Both the position numbers and the translations under genes were made by a program. Of a stretch of 64,000 nt of DNA, positions 48,265 through 58,829 are shown piece by piece. The DNA lies in the NCBI GenBank assembly GCA_039619475.1, contig CM077115.1, positions 312,184,734 to 312,248,733 of the forward strand. Reading direction: 5' to 3'. The stretch is from Icerya purchasi (lineage: Eukaryota > Arthropoda > Insecta > Hemiptera > Monophlebidae). The notes below the pieces were generated by a model. That model made no database searches and was not told where the DNA came from. It saw only the letters and a list, made by a program, of their open reading frames with translations. Every line of letters begins with the position of its first letter. The first letter of the stretch is position 1.

Positions 48265-49035
48265 TTCTGAGTATGGCTCAACAACCGGGGGGACCTTTAC
48301 TCAGAAACGATAAAAATAAAAATAAGTCAGCCATATTTTAGATTCCATTAAATGTTGTTTATAAAAAAGAACAAATTAACGTGCGAAGAAGGAAAGGGCA
48401 GAGTATAAAAGGCGCAATAAGGTATAGCGGGTGTCGATAAACCGGAATGCAAAGTAAAACGCTCAGTAGAAAAAAGACGAATACTCGAACGAACATACGA
48501 TCGACGTCGCAAACAAGTGCTTTGTTTGAATGAAAAACGAAAACAAAAGGAAACTAGTAGAATATGAGAATGTAGGCGAATAATGAGAACAACCGCAGAA
48601 CCACGAAATGAGGGAAACAATAAAACTACAAAGTAGCAGAAAGGTTACGTTGTATAGATAAAAAATGAATAATTGTTAAAAAAAGATTGGAGAGCGTATA
48701 CATCCAATCAAAACCTGATGTAAGGTATGTTCACAAGAGTAGGAGTTTCAAACATCGGATTTTTCTTAAAGAAATAAATCGGGAAAATTCGAACTGAAGA
48801 ATTCGCCGCTTCATTACCCAAAAGTGCCCGAAAAGCTAGAACCCGGAAGAAAATGAATGTGAATAGAATGAAGAAAAGAAAGAATGCGGATAAAGTATGC
48901 GAAGGATAATAAAATCGCAGGAATGATCAGGTAGAGGAGAACAGATGATCTGTATGCGGAGTAAGAAATTATCCAAAATCTGGAGGGTTAGAGGAAATAA
49001 AAATAACGGAACGTATTAATGAGTTTCGGGAACAG
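48265..49035 (-). pseudogene. I-type LINE 3' end (fragment E), same family as 41255-42120
   Basis: Collinear and clearly similar to the LINE piece at 41255-42120: the minus-strand CTACCTGATC.TTC.TG.GATTTTATCAT.C.C.CATAC block, the RNase H tail LLGNEAANSS (about 48805-48835), and the 3' end with CTTTACTCAGAAAC. On the + strand a short T-rich tract (48246-48262) precedes it, consistent with an eroded poly(A) tail. The RNase H DSM motif of the sister copy has become ISYSAY. Many stops. It is 5'-truncated at about 49035, where a SINE fragment begins. Confidence 0.7.
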
Positions 49036-49036
49036 A

Positions 49037-49125
49037 AAGGAGAAGTTAAGCTTTCCATAATGGTACTAAGCCCAACGGAACTGATGAGAGTAGGGGGGCC
49101 AGTTCCTTTTTCTCTTGGATATTTT
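49037..49125 (-). mobile_element. 3' fragment of the tRNA-derived SINE
   Basis: On the minus strand GAGAAAAAGGAACTGGCCCC, CTACTCTCATCAGTTCCG and TTGGGCTTAGTACCATTATG closely follow GAGAGAAAGGAATTGTCCCC, CTACTCTCATTAGTGCCG and TTAGGCTTAGTACACTGTG of the full-length SINE (23750-23805). The tRNA-like head is absent. It lies between two minus-strand LINE pieces. Confidence 0.65.
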
Positions 49126-49129
49126 GCAG

Positions 49130-49860
49130 TACAAAAATGATTTCCTTTGCTGAACGGAGCGATGTTGTTTAAGATCGTAAAACTTGAGCAAGTTTTGTAG
49201 TGCTGCTAAAGAATCGATGCAAATTAACTTTTTGTACGACGGAACACTAAGGATGGCCATGAAAATATAAAACTCGGTAGACAAAATGCAGTAGAGGCAT
49301 CGAATTGTATCAAACTGATCTGATATTACTGCGCAACTGGTTTGATTTTCTTATTTGGATCCATCAGTGAACATGATTTTACAATCTGGATACTTCGAAG
49401 CAAGTTCCTGAAAGCAATACCATATTGGTGCAATTGTTTCCTATTTCTAATAGGGGGTCAAGTCAAATTGAATTGGAAATTCTATCCAAGACGCTAACGC
49501 TTGTTTTAGGTTGCTGTATAAATTCGGTGGCGTTGTATTAAGAGAATGGAGCAAAGGCTAAATTTGTTAGCGAAGATCGAGAAAATGGCGTCGTAGGCTG
49601 GAGAATATGGAAAAGCTTTAATATGTGTATAGAGATTGAATAAGAGTTGTTGTCTTCGAAAAGAGAGGGGGGGCTTTTCGTGCACTCATACAACATGCTG
49701 ACCATTGGCGAAGTACGGAATGCACCGAGAGCAATATGGATGGCAGCATTTTGGATCGTATTGAGGATTTTTAGCAGAGCAGTAAATTGCTGCGCCATAA
49801 TCACACTTTGAACGAATTAAAACGCGGTGGATTCTTAATAATCTGAACCGTAGCATTTTT
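49130..49860 (-). pseudogene. I-type LINE: reverse transcriptase tail plus RNase H (fragment F)
   Basis: Minus strand: LLRIHRVLIRSKCDYGAAIY (about 49845-49790), then the frame 49804-49538 with ILNTIQNAAIHIALGAFRT and SPMVSMLYEC, the conserved segment after the palm in RNase H-bearing LINEs. RNase H follows: IMFTDGSK (first Asp, about 49365), a Glu in STEFYIFMAIL, and CIDSLAALQNLLKF (second Asp, about 49215). The domain breaks off near 49130, at the SINE fragment. Stops and frame changes throughout. Sequence around DSLAAL differs from the LINE pieces at 41255 and 48265, so this is probably a separate element. Confidence 0.8.
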
Positions 49861-52326
49861 ATTTCCTTTTTTGATTAAAGTTAATTTCGCCGTCATTACA
49901 ATTCCGATATTGTTTTTCCTAGGAAAGGGTCATTTGCCATGGCATCAGTGTTTGCGCGTCAGATTTACTATCTCTCTCGCTTCATAACAGAGGAACTGAA
50001 TGTTGTATTATTTTAAAGTGACTGCCAACTAGTTCACGCTGCGAAGCGTGAGCAGCCTTTTCTATTTTTTCATATGTCAACAGCAATGGAAGTGGGACGC
50101 ACACAACGGTTGTCGGATGATGATTTTTATTACGTTTGCTCGAACAGTGGAATATATTTTATTACTTAATTTGGAATCAGCTCACGCCGTGGTTTGGAAT
50201 ATAGTTGCTGAGGCTGGCGAGGGGGGACTTCAACTGACCTCAGATCGATAAGAGGTGCGAAGTCGGGTAGGCGGTTTGACGAACGGTTTGAATTATAATC
50301 AGCGTCATTCCGGAGGCGACTTTTCAGAGAATTATTATGTGCACCTAATACATAGTACGTCAGATGACGAAAATGATACACGCACACATTCGTTAAGAAA
50401 AAAAAAGGAGCCAAATGGAATGTTTCTCGCCTAGTTAAATCGGACCTTTTCGGGATTTTCTTTCTTTTTTTTTATTAAATTTTAAACGCGTTTTTATTAC
50501 AATAGCGCAACAACACGGTGTGTGTAAAAAAAAAATCTCAAAATTGGACTGAAAAAAAAAGTAAAAGACAGTAATAATAAATACATAAGTAAACATTACG
50601 CTCAAAGTTTAATTGGAGTTTTTCTTTTGGAAGCGAGTGTATTCTTTTCGATGGAATTGTTGTTTTTAAATTATGTTTTTGATAATTATTTTAAAATCAC
50701 AATTTTTGAAACTAAAATTGAAAACTGGCACGGTTCTTCTTTTAACCTATTAAATTTTTCTGAGACTTCTAAAAAAAAAAAAACAAGAAATTACGGTAAC
50801 GAATTTTATTCATTTTTTAACGAGGAATAAAAATTTCAAGTGATTTGAGGGTTTTTATCATCTGGATTAAATAATAGGGAAATAGAAAAAAAAAAAAAAA
50901 AAAGCGAAATATTTAGATATTTATTCTAGATCGAAAAAAAGTTGAAAAAAATCTGTGAAAGCGGAAAAATTCGGGAAACCACCCCGTTATGAGATTTGAA
51001 ATTATCAATATTCCGGGGCAACAAATTTATATCTTAATTTTTCTGTTGGACTCGGACCCGGAGACAACATCCGTTTAAGATGAGAATTACAAATGTTTTC
51101 TGATTCCTATCTGTCCATCAGTCTATCTTTTCCGGATTGTTATAACTAATTGTTATCGTCTGTCTCGCGTCACGATTTCCCAACGGTATAAGTGTTTTAC
51201 GGTATTCGTCAAAGCGTCTAATCGAGAAAACGTGTTTGAAACAACGGAACGATAACACTTTTATACATCACTGTCTCTCCTAGAACATTTAAGTTTAATA
51301 TTAACCAGAAATGTGTCAAATGTTTTTTCTGATCAGATAGGATGTGTAATTAGAGCAAAAAAATCTTGACACATTTCTCCTTATCGTTATTTATTCTGCT
51401 CATTATAAAATCTCTAAGGTTTCATTACCAGCTATGTTTTAGACGTATGAATTGTGCTGTCTGTGTGTGTAAGCCTTTGTTGTACCATTAGATTTGCGCA
51501 GGTGTGCTCGTAGTCCTTAAATTCAACGGAAACGCATATGGATTCTTAAATTCCGCAATCTGATCGCAAGGTATACACACAGCAATTATCGTCAATTAAA
51601 ACAAAAAGCCCATTTCCGGCGTCTTCTAGCGTCCATCAATTATTGCAATTGTCAATTCGCGGAAACAGTGTCAATTAGATGGGCCGTCGCCCGATCAGAT
51701 TCAACGAATAATCAATCAGGAATGCTTGCTTCTTCTGGAAGAAGGGTATTATTTTCACTCGTTTTGTAGTTTTGAAGTTTTCCAGTTTGTATTCAACGTG
51801 GTGGTCCCTTCTAATATTCCGAATTTGAGACCAAACTTTTTTCCAGTCTACAGAGTCTGTGAAGTTCCACGCTTAAATACTACTCTACTTTATAATATTT
51901 CCGGATCCGTAGTGCAATGACGCTTTCAAAAGTCTAGCTACGCAACGAATTGGTCACACAATCGAGGCAAAGTAATTTCTTTTTTTCTTTTTTTTTTTGT
52001 CAAAAATGTAACTAATGTTTTTATTCTAACCATTAATCATTTGTAACAAAGATGCAGCTGTTATTAATTAAACGACTGAATTTTAAAAATAGAAGAAAAC
52101 GGGTTTTTAATGTTTTTTTTATTTCTTCTAATTGCAATACCGCATCCTGAAAGCGGTGATGTACTCAAGGAGAGGACCGAGGACCCGCCCGCATTACAAT
52201 TATTAAGAAATATTTATCTCGTTAATATCTTAATTTCTCTACGTATTGAAAAAGTTTTAATCGCATTTTTATTTGCGTTAGAATCGATTTGATCATTTGA
52301 AAATTGTCTCAATATTAATCAAATAG
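49861..52326. other. No gene recognised; A/T-rich, homopolymers
   Basis: A runs at about 50890-50903 and elsewhere. A comparatively balanced, repeat-poor patch at 51040-51720 might hold conserved regulatory sequence, but this cannot be judged from one genome. Confidence 0.3.
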
Positions 52327-52485
52327 CCAGAAATACATATAACACATAAAATAGTGAACGGAGAAGGACCACCAAGTTTGACTGCATTAACAGAAAACTA
52401 TTTGGATTATTATTTTGAGAATACTTGGCACGATCAAGTTGTAGCTAAAAGAGGGGGTAAAGAAGTCCTCTATTATTTCTATTAA
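52327..52485 (+). other. Unidentified 52-codon coding-like frame
   Basis: After an in-frame TAG the sequence stays open from 52327 to a TAA at 52483-52485: PEIHITHKIVNGEGPPSLT, ALTENYLDYYFENTWHDQ, VVAKRGGKEVLYYFY. The composition is more protein-like than the A/T-rich surroundings. No start codon, splice site or known family was identified. It could be a transposon scrap. Confidence 0.25.
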
Positions 52486-52526
52486 TTATAATTATACATA
52501 AACACAATTATATCGATCTCATACAT

Positions 52527-52528
<2 letters not shown>

Positions 52529-52562
<34 letters not shown>
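52529..52562 (+). repeat. (GT)17 microsatellite
   Basis: Uninterrupted GT dinucleotide run. Confidence 0.95.
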
Positions 52563-52568
<6 letters not shown>

Positions 52569-52852
52569 TCTTACGATTACGCACCCGTTGTATAAATATC
52601 CATATAAGTGTAAGGATGTCTCTTTGTATTTTAACTTCCTATAGGTCGACTTTACCCTGCCCGACAAATTCTGTTGCTTGTTCATTGTGTGCAAGTCCAG
52701 CAATGTAAGATTTCTTTGGCGCGTTTTAAAATATTTTTCAATTTATATAATTAAAATTTCGTTCATTATCACGCATTATTAAATACTGGAGCGTAAATAA
52801 TGCAGATTTGAAAAGATATTTACCGGTGTTAATGCGGAATTTTGTTTTCAAG

Positions 52853-52854
<2 letters not shown>

Positions 52855-52909
<55 letters not shown>
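52855..52909 (+). repeat. (TTA)18 microsatellite
   Basis: Uninterrupted ATT/TTA trinucleotide run of about 55 bases. Confidence 0.95.
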
Positions 52910-54369
52910 TTACGTAAAGCAATTCCGACGGCTCCAGAAATATCTTCTATTACACAGATTGCAATTTCCTAGTTTAGTTAAGAAATAAAACAACGCAACA
53001 AACTCGCTGCATATGATGATGCTGCGATACGTGCCGTTTATTTTTGTCGTCGATAGGTAGAATAAATTTTATCACCGGTTTAATTACTGATGATAAAAAA
53101 TCTCGTAACGAGTTTCTTTCGTAATTGTTGGCTATTTTTCTCTGCCGGAAACCTACAAATGATTACTGGTTATATAAACTTCTCCACTTATAGAATAGTT
53201 TTTATACATTTAACTTGCAGTTATTCCGCGCCGTATGGGGATTCTATTTAGCAAATTAATCTTAAAAATTTGGACCAATTAACAAAAACCTACATTAGAC
53301 GGGGAGACTCGTCTGATTCTGAATACTTAAACATCGAGGTTTATGATCGGCCGAAATACGATTACATCGATTTGGAGCGAATGCCTTAAGCGATTATCGG
53401 AAACCGCACTAGATAACCGCACTCGGGGAATGCTATTTTGCATTACACGCGGATAATAAAACTTCAGCTGTAACGCTTGTCCCTCCCCTTGTGAGATCGG
53501 TGTTAATTATGTTTATACATACCCGTTCGTTTTTCAAATCTAGTTCAGAATTCTAGCAATAATCCGTCGCTTAAGGTTATTTAAATTGTGAGAAATTGCA
53601 TCACAATAAGTGAAATCGAAATGGCGATTATATTTATATTTTGTAAAGGTTGATTATAAAAAAAAAAAAGAAAAAGGAAGAGAAAGAAACAAAAAAACCC
53701 GTAAACTGGTTTTTGTCGAATTGTGCGTAAAAATCCGTATTTTGGTGGTCCCCCCTTACGTGCGGTGTCATTTTTTATCAATTTTTCATGTAAAATGAAC
53801 TACTTTATAACTATCAAATAAAATTACGATTATAAAGAGTCTAAAGGCAGGAACATTTTCGGAAATATCTCGTCTCTCAGCTAGAAAAGAAAAAAAAAAT
53901 ACACGCTTCTTTCTGATAGGAGCCGATTCATCTTCCCTTTGTTCACAATTCATTATTCGCTCTCAATTTAATTACCCTTTATTTACCAATCTGATTAAGC
54001 TTCCTCCAAATCTGTTCTTTCTAAATTCGATGAAATTCTTCTACTTTTGAGTTTCCTCTTCTCTCCTAATCCAGCTATTCTGTTTAAATCCTCAAAAGAT
54101 CAGCTATCGTCTCTCCTTCCGAAATTAACTTTTACTATTCACTTCTTTCAAACTTTTTCATTGTCAGCAACTGGTGTGCACTTTCCTTCTAATAAAACTC
54201 CTTTTATTGTAACTCTCCTATCTCTTTCTTCACTTTCGACTATTTTTCTCATAACATTTCCCATAATAATCTTCCTTATTTCTCCTTAAACTACACTGAC
54301 TTCTTCTTAAAGCATTTTTTTTTTTTTTTTTTGTTTCGAACTCCTCCAAGTTTCTTACCTAAACTGTAA
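52910..54369. other. No gene recognised; pyrimidine-rich second half
   Basis: From about 53930 to 54330 the + strand is T/C-rich, with a T run at 54317-54333. This might be a decayed upstream part of the LINE that follows; it is not recognisable as protein. Confidence 0.3.
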
Positions 54370-54809
54370 TTAATCGACAAGAAGAAATCGTTCTAGCACG
54401 TCTCCGAATTGGTCATTGTTCGATAACGCATAAATACATCTTAGAAAAAACACAAACTCCTCAATGCCATACTTGCAACGAAATCATTACCGTACAACAT
54501 CTACTGTGCAAATGTAAAAAATATGTGGAACATAGAAAAAACTGCAACCTCGAGGGGAAATCGCTCTACGACATTTTGAGCGATGATGAATTGGTTTCTA
54601 AAGATCTCATAAAATATTTAAAGTCAACCTCTTTGTACTGTATAATATAAGATATAAACTAACTTAAATTTAAATCTGTCGTAAAACCCTATGAAATATT
54701 TAAAATCAATCGCTATGTAATCTATTTATAAGATGTAAACTTTATGTATTCGTCGCAAATAGCCAGAGTTGCTGAGCGACAATCAATAAACGTATTAAAA
54801 AAAAAAAAA
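54370..54809 (+). pseudogene. I-type LINE C-terminus, 3' untranslated end and poly(A) (fragment G)
   Basis: + strand frame RQEEIVLARLRIGHCSITHK, then PQCHTCNEIITVQHLLCKC (a CxxC...H....C zinc-binding pattern), CKKYVEHRKNCNL, and a C-terminal LSDDELVSKDLIKYLKS with stop near 54648. R.E.VL.RLRIGH plus the Cys/His cluster is the typical C-terminus of RNase H-bearing LINEs. About 140 bp of 3' untranslated sequence follows, with ATAGCCAGAGTTGCTGAGCG and AATAAA, then 13 A at 54797-54809. It is 5'-truncated; I found no flanking duplication. It ends about 600 bp before the USP-like exon, in the same orientation. Confidence 0.8.
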
Positions 54810-55409
54810 TAGCAATTTCGATAGTCACACTAATATTTCTTATTTTCCTCTTATCGACTAATGATTCGGGAGGGGGGTTGTCGGAAATTTCTTTAATTTT
54901 TCTGGCACCCTTTATGCTTTTTTTGTAATATTTTCGTCTCCCTCCGCAATTTGTGTTTCCCTCCAATTATCTGATTACCTCCGATTCCATTTCAATCTAT
55001 CCGTCGTTTTCTCCTCACTCCTTCTCTTTGTATGTGAAAAGACCTTTCATTCGTAATCTTTCTTTTTACCACTGCAATCTAATGTAACATCGTCGAGAGC
55101 ATCGGAATGACTGTTGCCCCGCCCCCCGGGTTATTCCCGCTTTTATTTTAATAAAAATTCCACAGGCTTTTCCGTCTGCATTTTAATCAGACATCGGTGC
55201 TGGAATATTCTTTTATTCCTTCATTCAACCCACTGTTCTAGCTCGCGTTTTCTTACGAATTCCTTCTTTCCGTCTTTCGTTCCGATGCTGTCTTTAACAC
55301 TTCTACCTTTTTTATTACATTACTACCTTCTCGCTATTAGTGTTTCTCTTCCAGTAATGCTCTAAATTCTTTAGTAATAATAAACACATGATTTGTGATT
55401 TGATTGTAG
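54810..55409. other. Spacer/intron end before the USP-like exon
   Basis: T/C-rich on the + strand, no coding recognised. It ends with a T-rich tract and TTTGATTGTAG (55399-55409), a usable splice acceptor. Confidence 0.45.
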
Positions 55410-55472
55410 GAGAAGCAGCGGCTAAAAATGATGATGTCTCTGAAAAAAGTTGACTGCTGACCACAATTAAAA
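55410..55472 (+). promoter_or_regulatory. 5' leader of the USP-like exon with upstream reading frame
   Basis: Sixty-three bases between a likely acceptor (AG at 55408-55409) and the main start codon. ATGATGATG at 55428 opens a 10-codon frame that closes at TGA before the main start, so a classical short upstream frame is present even without an upstream exon. In a different frame, the leader can continue the 45527 start codon for 14 codons to another TGA. Either would be expected to lower translation of the main frame. Confidence 0.5.
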
Positions 55473-55562
55473 ATGTCTCCATCCGTTAGTTACCACCACA
55501 ATCATAAAGGTCTTCTAAATGGACCGGGACAGAATAATTGTTTTCTCAACAGCGCAGTGCAG
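55473..55562 (+). CDS. USP53/54: First coding exon of a USP53/USP54-type ubiquitin C-terminal hydrolase
   Basis: Thirty codons from ATG (context TTAAAAATGT). After a variable start (MSPSVSYHHNHK) comes GLLNGPGQNNCFLNSAVQ, the N-terminal Cys-box of the USP domain as found specifically in USP53, USP54 and Drosophila echinus. The Cys in NNCFLNSA corresponds to the catalytic-site cysteine; N-rich flanks differ from the GNTC of most USPs. The exon ends CAG|GTTTGTAT at 55563, right where the family continues with a conserved VLW...; that next exon was not found before 64000, so the intron exceeds 8.4 kb. Echinus limits cell death in the fly eye; USP53/54 act at K63-linked ubiquitin or cell junctions in mammals. 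Function here is by family only. Confidence 0.85.
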
Positions 55563-56590
55563 GTTTGTATTTCATTTTTTATAATTTTTATAAATAATAT
55601 AATTCCATCAATAAAAAAAAAAAAAAAAAACGAAAATAAAAAAAAAAACAGACAGCTAATAAGAATATTAGTAAAGTCGATTTCTGCGTAATTATTAATA
55701 AATCACAAAATAAACAGTACGCACGGAAATATATTATAAAATGATAAATAATGTACCGGAAATATTAAGAGGTATATACCACGTATTACACTGATTACGA
55801 TGTTAAAATCTAGTAGCAGTCGAACTCAGTAGCGTGAGTATCTATTAGAGTAATAATTATCCACAAAAGCAATGCATTCCTGTATGTTACGTACCGTTCT
55901 ATACTATATAATATGTGTATATATAGTATCATCTAAATATGTAACAAAGAAAATCTGGAATATTTGAGTGGTAGTCCGGAAATTATTGAAATGCTACTGA
56001 AACTGCTAGATCTATAAGGCTGAAAATTCACGTGTAGCATAGCAACAATAATGTGCTTTCGTCATGCAAAAATACATTAAAAAAATCCAAAAAATTTTTA
56101 GATATGAAAAAAGGAATTAAAATTAAGAAAATCGCTTTTTAAATAATCACGGTACAACCGAAACTGTTTACAACAGATAATTGAAATTTCATATGAACAT
56201 TGCTCACGTAATAAAGTTGTTAAATAAGAACGGTTTTTTGAAAATTCAAAATTTAAACGGTGAAAAAAGATTAAAACTCTCGTTGTTTTCCAAAAAAAAG
56301 TATACCAAGTACTATATTTTCATTACAAATAGGTTTTCCGATTACTTTGCATGAACATCACTTATTGACCCGTTACTCTCAAAGTTTTTTGTCACGTTGC
56401 ATAGGAAATGTCTAATGTTGCTCTTCGGGACCACGTTGCAGTAACCAATAACTTTTTTGTTTTTTATTCCTTTTCGGGCTTGAATTGAAAAATAAATCAA
56501 AATCAAAAAAAAACAGAAAAAAGACAAACTTTTTACATTGCTTGCCTAGGATGATATACAAACTAATTATGAAAGTCAATTTTGTATATT
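55563..56590. other. Intron of the USP-like gene; A/T-rich
   Basis: The donor GTTTGT is followed by A/T-rich sequence with an A run at about 55613-55630. No second USP exon was seen. Confidence 0.5.
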
Positions 56591-56880
56591 CTATTCTTCA
56601 CAAGGGCACATCTGCAGTGTAGGGAGTGACTGAATGCGCCATACTTCGTTACGTGTCACGTATTCTTTGTCAGCATCGGGGACAATCTCTCTGGTTGTTG
56701 TACTTTCGGAAACGGTTCCGATTGAGGTCGTGATTTCGGTTGCTACTCTGGAAGACCGCAGCGTACTACCGTCAGTACGACTGTCACACATTTTCTTCTG
56801 CGCCATACAAAATACAGAGATGCTGCTCTGATTGGGGACACGCCAGCTAATTCCTTAACCTTGAACAACCGGCTTACCGG
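56591..56880 (-). other. Unidentified protein-like open frame in a G+C-richer patch
   Basis: Minus-strand frame open from at least 56848 (RVPNQSSISVFC) through an ATG at 56806 (MAQKKMCDSRTDGSTLRSS) and on to VATEITTSIGTVSESTTTRE, IVPDADKEYVTRNEVWRIQ, CPCEE and a stop at 56591-56593. The patch is clearly less A/T-rich than its surroundings, and the amino-acid mix (S/T-rich, charged) is protein-like. I do not recognise the family. It lies inside the presumed USP intron on the opposite strand. It may be an exon of an antisense gene, or a domesticated or decayed element. The + strand has an equally long frame, so coding is not established. Confidence 0.35.
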
Positions 56881-58799
56881 CAGAGAAGAGTTGATTTGGC
56901 TTAGGTGTTGAGCGCACTGGAAGTCATAGGACGCCGTACAGCTCGTGCCACCGTCACTTTGATTGAGTTCTTTTTTCTCTCGTTCTTTTTCCGGCCGTTA
57001 TTATTATTTATCATCATTATCATCGTTATTGTTAAATCTTTACCTTCGACTTTTCTTAATAACCCCACACGCCGGACTCTGGTCGCTTCTTGCTTCCGTC
57101 TAAAATCTAAATGCTGCCTCGTTTATCTTATTTTGCTCCGTTAGAAGCTGCTCGGAAACGAGTTGTCCGAGAATATTTTTCTAATCGCATTATATAACGT
57201 TTGTTGCTTTTTTTCTACCTTTTCTAGCTTTTTTCGTGACAGCACAAAGAAGGAACTACTACACTGATTTCTACTTTATTTCTCTCTCCTAATTGCTTTT
57301 AATGTCGATTTTTTTACGAAAGTAATTTTTTTTATCTGACGTATTACTTTTTTTTCCAAAAAAAAAAAAAAAAAAACCTGTAAGGTAACTTCAGCCTAAT
57401 ACTCATATGCGAAAAAAAATAACGCCTCCGTTTGTGCCCGTATGTATTTTATGAAATGATGAATAGTGCCCGATTTTTTTTTTTTTTTTTTTTTGCTAAT
57501 TATTTCTAAGCCACAAAACGAGAGAACTGCACTCTAATTATAGGAAAAAGCATCATTAACTAAGAGAGCAGCCTTCTTCCAGGTAGTTCTAGTGTGCGCT
57601 CTAACGAAATGTAGTATATAAAATACCGGCAACAGTAATTTCTGCTAATATTAATAGATCAACACCGCATCGAAGGGGTGATTAGTGAATTTCACTCTCG
57701 CATGAGGAATTCTGAGCTACGACATTCAAAAATTTTGAATTCTAGTCGGAACCTGGTTGTGAAAAATATCGTAATATCGCAAAAAAAGTTTCTATGCATC
57801 TTTGCAGGTTTTTGCATAAGTGTGTTTGTTTATTTTTATGGTTCTATTAAATTTTTCTAAAAAACCGACTAAATAGTTTCTTTTTTTTTCTCCCTTACTT
57901 TTAGAATGATTTTGTTCTTTTTCTTTTTTTTTCATACGAAACTCTTTTATCGCCTATGGAAATTACAACCTCTAATTTGTGAAATCGGTAAAATTTCGAA
58001 ATTACCGGATTTGCGCCGAATGTTAAACGCCGAGGAGGAGGCGATAATCGCAGTGACAATAATTTAAAACGGAGGAGAATTTTTCGCGACTCCATCAAAA
58101 CATAAAATTAAACTAAACTGTAGTGTGAGGGAAAAAAGCTTTCCATTTTTAACCGCATTAGATAATATTATAAGCAGGAATTCCTATTATAACACTTCGA
58201 CAACAACACTTATTTGGACACTCGGTAAACACTTTTTGCATTCCCGTCTAAATTCTCTTAATTGTACCTTTATTTGCAATTTTTAAGCCTAAATTTCAAG
58301 TTTTTTTTTTTTATCTGTGAAGAACTAAGAGCCGTATACAAATTTCTTAATCCCCCGTACTCTGTACCCGATAAAAAACGGTACCAGTATTTTCTCAGAG
58401 ATGACTTCCTCGCAGGTTTCTCGAACCGTTCGTTAACTTTTTGAGAAATATTCACTTTTCGGCTACCTCCTAATTTGTCACGATCTCTCTCAAACTGTCT
58501 TTCTCCCCCTAGTCGTGCTGCGTTTGAGAGCTGATCACGCCCTCTCCGTTTTACTCTCTCACGTATATTATTATTTTTCACTCCTTACAGCGTTCTTTTC
58601 ACGTATTAGCAGTCACCATCGTCGCTTATGTTCTACACTGTTCTGACATATCCACGCGCATTCCCGTCATTTATAAGCTTTATATACCTCCACGAAATTG
58701 TTTTCTTATATTATGCTCTTCACTTTTCTCTTTCTCGGTCGATAACTATCAAATAAGTTTTTCGGATTTCACGTTCACCATTATTGTTGTTCCTACTAT
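56881..58799. other. Probable USP-gene intron; pyrimidine-rich
   Basis: T/C-rich on the + strand at 56960-57360 and again at 58440-58960. A run at about 57358-57376 and T run at 57476-57494. No exon could be supported. Confidence 0.35.
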
Positions 58800-58806
58800 T
58801 TATACT

Positions 58807-58829
58807 GCTCCTGCAATTTCTGCAGGAGC
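58807..58829. other. Perfect 9-bp stem hairpin
   Basis: GCTCCTGCA, five-base loop ATTTC, TGCAGGAGC. A short perfect palindrome in a pyrimidine-rich intron; it may be chance or a structural RNA element. Nothing supports a microRNA precursor, as the stem is too short. Confidence 0.5.
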
